Below, one piece after another: positions 20,676-27,976 of a stretch of 27,976 bases of DNA. The DNA is from Saccoglossus kowalevskii (taxonomy: Eukaryota; Hemichordata; Enteropneusta; Harrimaniidae): assembly GCF_000003605.2 (NCBI RefSeq), contig NW_003137821.1, forward strand, positions 1,154,315 through 1,182,290, given 5' to 3'. How positions within the stretch are numbered: position 1 is the first letter of the stretch; each line of letters begins with the position of its first letter. The position numbers were made by a program, and so were the translations under genes. The notes below the pieces were generated by a model. The model worked only from the letters and a program-made list of their open reading frames with translations. It made no database searches and was not told where the DNA came from.

Positions 20676-23600
20676 TATTGATTGATAACTTACCAAGGAA
20701 GTAAGATCATGACGGCTGCACCGAGACCAAATAAAACACAGACTGGAAATATTACAAACGGTGTTCCGGGTAACAGCGAAAATGATGCATATAAGGGAAT
20801 TTGTGTCTTGGAATGAAAAAACATTAGAGATTAAAGCACCATAGAAGCAAAACAATTTTACAGCACTTCGGCTCAAAACAAAAGAACCCGAATTTAAACC
20901 GCCTCTGAATTTAGAAATGTTGCCTATGTTGAGTATGGCATACTTACACCGAGAGTAATTGCTAATGTCGTTTTCTTTCCGAATCGGGTGGAAACCATTT
21001 GCCAGACCGGGATACTAAAGCATGCTGCTCCCTGAAAACAAATAACGCGCATTAAAATTGAAACCGATGAAACTTTTACATCTATGTTTAGAACTTGTTT
21101 CCTTATGATAGAAAGCGTCATTGTATCGAATACTGTATATAAAACATCGACAATAATGTTACATACTACGTGTCATAAGTAAATGCAGATTTAACGTCAT
21201 AAAAATATTGAATTCATCGGAGTGTAAACAAATCAATAAATAGAAAACTGATTGAACAATATCCCACCACTGTGCTGCCATACATTACACGTTCAGCGAT
21301 GAACATTAGATAAGTAAGATAAATCACCGTACTCACTAGGATAACTATAAACGCAAACTGAAAGTTTTTCATCTTGAGTGAATATATAAAATATAACGCC
21401 AAATTTCCTTGTATTGTCTTAATATGAAAATAAACAAAAAGCATTAATAATAATATAATAATAATATAGTTTTAATACACCTTAATGAAATTACAAAAGT
21501 TTAGAATGGTTAGTATTAATAAGGATAATGAACTTGTTGCTATTTTTTTCAGGCTGGGAATTTCCTTAGTTAGTAAATTCAGCGTACATAATATATCTTT
21601 AATATGTCTAGTTGATTTGTCCAGGGCTCGTATATGCTATATAAATATAATAAACATACGTCTCGATTAGAAAGAAAGACGAAATGCTGGATTGCTCACC
21701 TGTAACGCCAACAATGCACACATGAAACACATCAACAATTTAACATACGGTCCATGGGAAAGGACGGTCTTCAGATCCTTAAAGAAATTATGTTCACCCG
21801 GAATATTTTTCACTGCATCATCTGAAAGATTTAACAATTAACAAATATAAAGTGAATATTACGTTACAATTTGGTTAACGAAAAGATCGAACGTTAAAGG
21901 GCGGTAGTCGTCGCGTCGCGTCCTTGGCTTCATGCGTTTTACCTTTAACACGATCTTTGACTATTTAGTATGTCGCGAATACTTTGAGGTTATTACGAAA
22001 ATAACGTATACACGAAGGCGGTACGGTGGTCGTATCGACTGACGCGCAGCGGAGTGCCTTCTTTGCGGTATTCTCGTGATATCCTTATAGTATTATTATT
22101 ATTATTATTATCATTATTATACATCTTTTCCCTGCTTGTAGTAATAAGCTAATGAGAGATAACCTGAAATGGCAACGCAAAACGTTTCACGCGTTCAATG
22201 ACAGGATCATATCTCAGTCATGCGCTGATAGCGCTTCTAGTCTTAAGTAAACAAAAGAAAATGTTCGAATGTGACGTAAACTTCACGTACAATTTCCAAA
22301 ATAAGGAAGACATTCGAACGCGTCCGTAAAAATTTCGAACACGTCTGTACGGCGTTTTAAGACGGGTTTTTATATTGTTTTCGATTTCAGATACGTAACA
22401 ATGTATGCTATTAACAAAGTCATTTCATGCCACTTATAACAGAAACATATAACAGTGATCTTAGTCATATGATTAGAATAAAGAGATATCACTGTCATTA
22501 TATCAACACAGTCCTTACCCTGCTTTTCTTTAGTGCCTAGCGTCACCACTATACAGCAAATGAGAAATACCACGTCAACAGTGAGGGCGGCGAATATGAA
22601 AGCCAGTTTCTATTCAATAAAATAAATAATCAACAATTTGAGCGAGCTGTATTACTACACTTTATCATACAAAATAACTGTACACTACACTACACTACAC
22701 TACACTACACTACACTACACTACACTACACTACACTACACTACACTACACTACACTACACTTACACTACACGTCATTACACTACACTACACTACACTACA
22801 CTACACTACACTACACTACACTACACTACACTACACTACACTACACTACACTACACTACACTACACTACACTACACTGCACTACACTGCAATACACTACA
22901 CTGCACTACTGTAACACTACACTACACTACACTACACTACACGCCACTTCATTACACTACACTACATGTCACGTCATGTCATGCCACGTCACGCCACGTC
23001 ACGTTACGTCACGTCACATATTAGACCTGCCAGATCGGGTTAAGATCGGACAATGTTTACTTCAGACAAGTGGTATAAATACATCTGAGAACATATTTGT
23101 AATCATCTTAATTTGCTTTGCTATCTTTTTTTGAATTTTAAGAAACTATAAAATCTATAAATATTTTCACCAACTATCATTAGTTGGGACATTCACAGTC
23201 TGAGCATAGAATATAACATAACATTCTTTTCCCATCCACGCACTAATTCAATTCAAACATTTTCATATCTTAGGCTGCATCTAGAAATATAATTACCATA
23301 GGATCTTTATCTTCTGTTGCCGGTGATAAAGTACTTTCAAATCTTGTTGGGGTAAATGTGCTATTTCCATAATCCATTATACTGGTCATATTATCTGGTA
23401 TGACATCATTTAGGGCAGCACAGGGATTCACGCTATTCTTTTGATTCATACCAATCGTCATGAATTGTGCTTGGATGATAACCCCGAGCATAATTCCTAA
23501 CATTTCGCACGTCATTCCTGGAGTTTAGATATATATTCCGGTTAGTCCGAACAGCAACTGATGTGGGTTTAATAATGGATGAAATCCGCAAACTATGTAG

Positions 23601-26233
23601 TGTGTTTAACAAATGATAAATATGATTTTACTTGGCAATATTCTGTATTATTCTCCATGCGAAATTTCAGCGGTTATGTGAATACAAGTGAACACAGAAG
23701 ATAATTATACAAATAGACTTAATACACATTTAGAATAAACTGTCAGATAATTGGCTTTTTATGTTAACGTACAGAGCCAAAGAGTAATAAAAAGTAATAA
23801 TATATGTATATATCAATACCAGATGTTCATACGTCATCACGCCTATTTCACTATGGCGGACACTTATAAAAACCGACGTTCCTGTGAATTTTAAATCTAA
23901 GTAAAAAAAACTTATTTTATTTCTTAGTAGTGGTACAAATCGTAATTTACAGCATAGTTATTTTTTTTTTATATATTTTTAGACTACTATATTCTAGTAA
24001 AATGATTTTTGCCAAGCATACTTTCAACACGTCAAATAGCTTTGGTATAGAGGTAAGATATTTCAGTGACTTGGTAAAAAGAGAATCAAGACATACTCAC
24101 ACTGGATATGTAATGTTATCTTTAATATGATGGTATTACTAATGTCACTCATTATACTATTAAACTGAAATGTACGATATATCTCTAATAAAGGAAAGTG
24201 TGAATAGTGCACCATGCAATTTGATCATGTTTGTGTATTTCATTTACGTGCATCAATATATATATATTACGCGTTTACTCGTGAATGATCATCCCCGTGT
24301 GCAACTCATTTTGAATTAAATTAGTTTTGCGATTTGTGTGTTTGAGGTTACGGTGAGATTTTTCTGGTGAGAATGCTATGTTTAGGTATAAATCTAGCCA
24401 ATTTTAATCAGAAATTAATCAACACTTCCCTTTTCCTAATTAGGGTATTTAAATTGCCTCATTCAAATAAATACCTTACACAACCATAATCGTATTTCAG
24501 TACTTACGATAGGCTGTAGCCGAATCTCTATCAGCCTGGTCGTTACTTAGGTACATCGTCATTGCAGCGTATGGCAAGTGAAAACACTGAATAGAAAAAA
24601 GCACCATGTCAGAGATGATAGGATATGTACGTCAACAATATTGCCAACATGTGTATTAGTAATGATTTGCTGACATAATACTAAATAGCAAACTGCATGC
24701 TTTATTGAGTAAAAATTCGCAAAGATTTGAATCGTTCATCCACCACCAGGGAATTGGGGGCTTGGATTGAACCGTCATACGAATAAATAAATTTCTACTA
24801 CCTGCTTGATCTGCACGAGTTATGACAATATATCCATTCTACGTTAAATTTACTAATGAAAAGTGACATACAGACATGTAGACAAAACAATTAAATCGAT
24901 TCATAATCCTAATCTATTTGTGATTGGCACATACTCACAGTCAAACATGTCTGCACGGAACACATGAAGAATAGGTAGTACACAAGTTTCCCCACGTCAC
25001 CGATGTCAGGGACACACCACAACAGGAAATAACTGACCATAGCAAACGGCGTCGATATGACCAGCCTACATCGAGAAAAATATGATAAGATGAATTATGT
25101 GCAACTATTTTTATATCAGCAGCAACTAGTGAAATCGTTCATATGTATATATATACAAAAAAATGCTCCTTATATCAAACCACACACACACGTATATATG
25201 CATAGGGCGTACGTCTTTTAAAAATTTACGTAAATCATTATCTTTAAATGAAAGAATGAATGAACGAATGGATGAATGAGTCAATCAATCAACCAATCAT
25301 TTTTTTTCTTTCCCTACCATAAAACATTCTTACTACCACATTTGCAAAAGGCTGCCGAGATCTCGTTGAAAGCAAGAGAGTAACGAGACTTTTTAACCCC
25401 CCCCCCCCCTCACATTACCAAATAATATATATTTCCCCCTTATTTGTTTGCTAACTAAACTTTGCACTCTGGTAGGTGAGTGTAGCTCTCTCTCTCTCTC
25501 TCCTTGTCTATGAACAACAAGCAAGAATGAATATAATGTTATGTATTGTAATGTAATGTAATGCAGTGCAATGTAATGGACTGGACTGGACTAGACTGGT
25601 CCGGACTGAACTGGATTGGACTGGACTGGACTCTGAAATGGAATGGTATGGTATGGTATGGTATGGTATGGTATGGTACGGTATGTAGTAAAGTACAGTT
25701 ATGAATTACATCATCCAAAAAGAAACTCGAACCATATTACGTCAGAAACAAAATATTTTTGAACTTGCCATGGTTTAATTTTTCCAAATCTTGAATCGAA
25801 TCTGTCAACTAAAATGCCAACTCCCGGGTCTGTGATCGCATCCCATAAACTTTTGAATAAAACAACAACACTTGCATATCCTGGCCGGAGCTGAAATCAG
25901 AAACAATATCATGAACAACTGAGACCATCATTTACTTGTGAACAAATTTACTGCCTTGTCAATTGGGGGTAAGTTGTTGCGTTAATTATAACTATGTAAC
26001 TTTGTCTTATTCTACCATGATGAGATGAGCCGAATAAGCATTTATAAATATATCCGACGACGGATATTCCTTACCCCGGCGACTTCCAGTAAAAAGATGG
26101 ATATATAAAATGCAATTATGTTGGCGGTCATCTGAAATGGAATCCCGCCGATAGCATAGCAACACTTCGACCGTCGGGTCAGGGTCTCTTTGTGTGATGT
26201 AGTTGTCACATCTGTCTCGGGCAGAAATGTTTT
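19208..26233 (-). CDS. MFSD2A: MFSD2A-like sodium-dependent lysophosphatidylcholine symporter, copy A, coding exons 2-14 (5' end missing)
   Basis: Exons in transcript order: 26233-26075, 25890-25769, 25065-24939, 24586-24508, 23517-23297, 22609-22519, 21821-21700, 21417-21337, 21031-20948, 20806-20694, 20260-20123, 19914-19738, 19352-19208. They join in frame to 552 residues plus TGA. Every junction has the same phase as in copy B, including the GC-AG intron after exon 3. Conserved landmarks are [15 protein letters not shown] (both sodium-site aspartates), [21 protein letters not shown], the loop cysteine in NPCAAL with sequons NMT and [32 protein letters not shown] (TM11 lysine), GACVQP (second cysteine) and the end LSSL. 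No disabling change was seen, so it looks functional. Exon 2 opens in phase 0 behind TTTTTGTAAACAG and has no Met, so a first exon must lie upstream; I could not find one up to 27976. The protein is about 70% identical to copy B by hand count. Confidence 0.88.
20012..20142. repeat. 50-bp tandem duplication of the exon 12 end and splice donor, copy A
   Basis: The 50 bp at 20093-20142 (the last ~20 bp of exon 12, its donor and ~30 bp of intron) recur at 20012-20061 with about 5 differences, spaced 81 bp. On the minus strand the extra copy reads ATGTCAACGCTCGCCTTAGA|GTAGGT. It is thus a decoy donor 81 nt inside intron 12. Copy B lacks it. Confidence 0.9.
20614..20687. repeat. (GATT)n microsatellite beside exon 11 of copy A
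   Basis: About 15 copies of GATT with two breaks (GAATTATT). It ends only about 6 bp from the donor of exon 11 (GT at 20693-20692), so the start of intron 11 is almost entirely repeat. Confidence 0.95.
21894..21948. mobile_element. TTAA-bounded fragment of the GGTCGT family
   Basis: TTAAAGGGCGGTAGTCGTCG, CGTCGCG opens it, and TTTTACCTTTAA closes it 55 bp later. The left end matches the family end at 13997 and 26808; the right end resembles the left end of the element at 13864 (TTAAAG[T]GTAAAA). It is probably a deleted copy. A related AAGGCGGTACGGTGGTCGTA lies at about 22014. The element is in intron 7 of copy A. Confidence 0.5.
22680..23020. repeat. (TACAC)n pentanucleotide array grading into CGTCA repeats
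   Basis: About 50 copies of TACAC with occasional substitutions (22680-22945), then a run of diverged CGTCA/TGTCA pentamers to about 23020. It lies in intron 6 of MFSD2-like copy A. Its period, not divisible by 3, still gives a stop-free frame (repeating Leu-His-Tyr-Thr-Thr) that is not a gene. Confidence 0.97.
25397..25409. repeat. C homopolymer (13)
   Basis: A poly-C run in intron 3 of copy A, in a microsatellite cluster that continues to 25685. Confidence 0.9.
25486..25685. repeat. Cluster of simple repeats in intron 3 of copy A
   Basis: In order: (CT)n at 25486-25502, TAATG pentamers near 25545-25580, (CTGGA)n at about 25578-25632, and (GGTAT)n at about 25643-25685. Nothing coding. Confidence 0.9.
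25761..25769 (-). other. GC splice donor of intron 3, copy A
   Basis: Same arrangement as in copy B: CCA TG|GCAAGT with exon 4 starting G after GATGTAG, restoring Trp and giving PW-LVISTP. The donor's intron bases begin at 25768. Confidence 0.85.
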
Positions 26234-26386
26234 CTGTTTACAAAAATGAACAAATAGAATCGATTATTTCAATTGTGTAACGAAAAAGTGTACTATGATA
26301 AATCGTATTAGACAGATCTAATATCTATGTAGTAGTAATCGTTGCGGCTTACGTTTTTTTTTATAATTCATGATTCCTATAAACCG

Positions 26387-26408
26387 CGCCCTCTATTGAC
26401 AGGGCGCT
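26387..26408. repeat. Short perfect hairpin with GCGCCCT stem
   Basis: GCGCCCTCTATTGACAGGGC, GC forms a 7-bp stem (GCGCCCT/AGGGCGC) around a short loop. GCGCCCTCTA also occurs at about 15590 without a partner. Possibly remnants of a transposon end. Confidence 0.5.
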
Positions 26409-26807
26409 TCATCAGTATAGCGTATGCTAATTGACATAACGTCAGCCTCAGAACGACACAGTTTGAGTAATTTAGCGTCATTTTGCTGTCTGACCACTGA
26501 GACAAATAAAGTGTTAATATCATCTTGCAATTTGGTAACGTCAATGACATGACGTATTGCCTTATAGCTTTAGATTGTTAGCACAACCCAAGTATAATCC
26601 ATTGAAATACGCTAAAAATGTCAGTTGAATACAGAATAAAGACAAAGGGGACCAACAGTTATCCCTGGACACCAGAAGTAATATCTATAACTGGATCTGG
26701 CCTGTACCTTTTTCACTAAAACTGATTGCGTCCTACCAGTTAAGCAACTAGAAAAGCAGCTAATGTGAGAGTCCAAAATGCTATATTTACTAAGTTTGTG
26801 CTTGTGG

Positions 26808-26850
26808 TTGAAGGGCGGTGGTCGTCGCGCTGCGCATGTGCGACATTTGT
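26808..26850. mobile_element. Solo end of the GGTCGT TTAA-type family
   Basis: TTGAAGGGCGGTGGTCGTCG then CGCTGCGCATGTGCGAC matches the family end seen at 13997 (inverted), 21894 and 1969, with TTAA mutated to TTGA. No opposite end was recognised nearby. Confidence 0.5.
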
Positions 26851-27907
26851 GTTGATAAACATTGATTTTCCTACAATCCAATGCGCTCTTCCAATGGAAA
26901 TCAAAAGTATGAGGTTGAGATTTGACCTGGGCGCGACTTGCGTTAATTACTGCCGGTTGGTTACTCCTTCGATAGCTTCCAATCATCTAAAGAAATACCT
27001 AATTAAAGCTTGTTAACGTCTCAGTTTCAAGTTGTATTCGTTGATCTGCGCAACAGCCAAAGTCGCAATCTTTGTTTATATAACTCGCGCATACGAGGGG
27101 CGACGAGTACCGTCTTTTAGACTTTTCAAATGCTTTTGAAAATTTTGTATAGACCATATCCACCAGATTTGACTCATTACATTCTGACTAACACGCAGAA
27201 GTAAGACAGAATGGCCGGTCTCACATGTTCTACAAGGAAGAAAAACGCATATAGGCACGCCTATAAATTAACTTACAATTCATATTGAGGACATTGAACG
27301 ATAGATTCTAGATTTCTACCTTTCACTCCTTTATGTAAATGGGAACTACTGAAGCCTTTTTTTCTATTAGATGAGAAGACTCTGTTCATATTATTTCAGA
27401 AACTATTACTTAGACAGTTCATTTAAATAAAGTGATCCACTAAATCAAAACAGAACTATTTTAGAACTTATTGGTCAGCCAAAGAGAAAAGTATAGTAGG
27501 TGATAATCATAGATAAAAACACAAGGGTCGATGGTCATCATGCTTTGTAGATAACGATTTATTTACAGTCCTGGTCAAATTCTGCAAGGGTTGTTGTCCA
27601 CAAAATACATTTATGATGTATTGTGAAACATCAACAAGCGAGATGTATATTTGAAACCCCAAGATTGAAATTTCAGTCAGGGTATCACATGAAACTTAGA
27701 ATTAATAATACAGTATTTCATGGGGATAATGGCAGAAGTAACTGACAATTAGAAGTGTGTTTCCGCTGATGTGTGTGTTAATTCGCTTTAGGCCAACGAG
27801 CAATTTCAAAGCAAAATCGTTTTATTTACTTGATATTACAATTAATGATTTAGGAAAATACACCATTGTATGTCATGGTGGTTTAGATATGTGTCGGGTA
27901 CACTCTC

Positions 27908-27911
<4 letters not shown>

Positions 27912-27976
<65 letters not shown>
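27912..27976. repeat. (TA)n microsatellite at window end
   Basis: At least 65 bp of uninterrupted TA, running off the window edge. Confidence 0.98.

Larger units (their letters stand above)
26234..27976. other. Upstream region of copy A; first exon not found
   Basis: This 1.7 kb should hold intron 1 and perhaps exon 1 of copy A. I looked for a minus-strand ATG followed by a phase-0 GT donor and a peptide like [11 protein letters not shown] and found none that convinces. The region contains a hairpin (26387-26408), a TTAA-family end at about 26808 and the terminal (TA)n tract. Confidence 0.6.

Noticed and set aside
22261-22320. GTTCGAATGT / ACATTCGAAC inverted pair as a possible mobile element end
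   Set aside because: Only 10 bp arms 37 bp apart, without target duplication or a second copy in the window.
22638-23024. 128-codon His/Tyr/Thr-rich ORF
   Set aside because: A pure translation of the TACAC microsatellite.
26430-26485. Minus-strand ATG near 26478 (MTLNYS...) as exon 1 of copy A
   Set aside because: The start resembles MTTVYS only in a few residues and there is no acceptable phase-0 donor before the stop.
26621-26986. 121-codon minus-strand ORF as possible first exon of copy A
   Set aside because: It contains a phase-0 GT (after VLVKK) but the only Met is 90 codons upstream, the sequence is unlike an MFSD2 N-tail, and part of it is the antisense of a transposon end.

Overview
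This is nuclear DNA from an animal. The evidence is spliced genes with GT-AG introns and conserved phases, long AT-rich introns and intergenic DNA, many microsatellites, and several families of short inverted-repeat transposons. The protein families (a SLC35G1-like transporter and MFSD2-type lysolipid symporters) and the repeat style fit a marine invertebrate. A deuterostome such as a hemichordate, echinoderm or amphioxus is my guess, but the sequence alone does not prove it. There is no operon, CRISPR array, tRNA or rRNA gene that I can see.

Layout. 1-1290: five head-to-tail copies of a ~202-bp satellite unit, one of them split by a ~317-bp inserted element. 1328-1799: a fold-back element with ~70-80-bp inverted ends. 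1969-3572: a SLC35G1-like gene on the + strand, with a probable promoter, a non-coding first exon, a 5'UTR intron and a single coding exon. 3573-7759: intergenic DNA with two more small inverted-repeat elements. 7760-17966 (- strand): a complete 14-coding-exon MFSD2A-like gene ('copy B'), 582 residues by my splice model. 19208-26233 (- strand): a second MFSD2A-like gene ('copy A'), of which coding exons 2-14 (552 residues) are visible; its first exon was not found. The two copies lie head to tail, share all 12 comparable intron positions and phases, and include the same unusual GC-AG intron. They are tandem duplicates, about 70% identical in protein by hand comparison. A 269-N assembly gap lies in intron 2 of copy B. 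The window ends inside an (AT)n microsatellite.

Function. MFSD2A proteins are major-facilitator, sodium-coupled symporters that move lysophosphatidylcholine carrying long-chain fatty acids across membranes. Both copies keep the two sodium-site aspartates, the TM11 lysine, the disulfide cysteines and glycosylation sequons, so both look functional. SLC35G1-like proteins are 10-TM transporters of the drug/metabolite superfamily. Nothing here shows that the SLC35G1-like gene works together with the MFSD2 pair.

The most interesting signals are: (1) exon 12 is nearly identical between the paralogs while exon 11 beside it is very divergent, which suggests gene conversion; (2) a conserved GC-AG intron; (3) a family of TTAA-flanked small elements whose ends carry a GC-rich, NRF-1-like sequence, one related end lying at the presumed SLC35G1 promoter. 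I did not find a convincing new multi-gene system.
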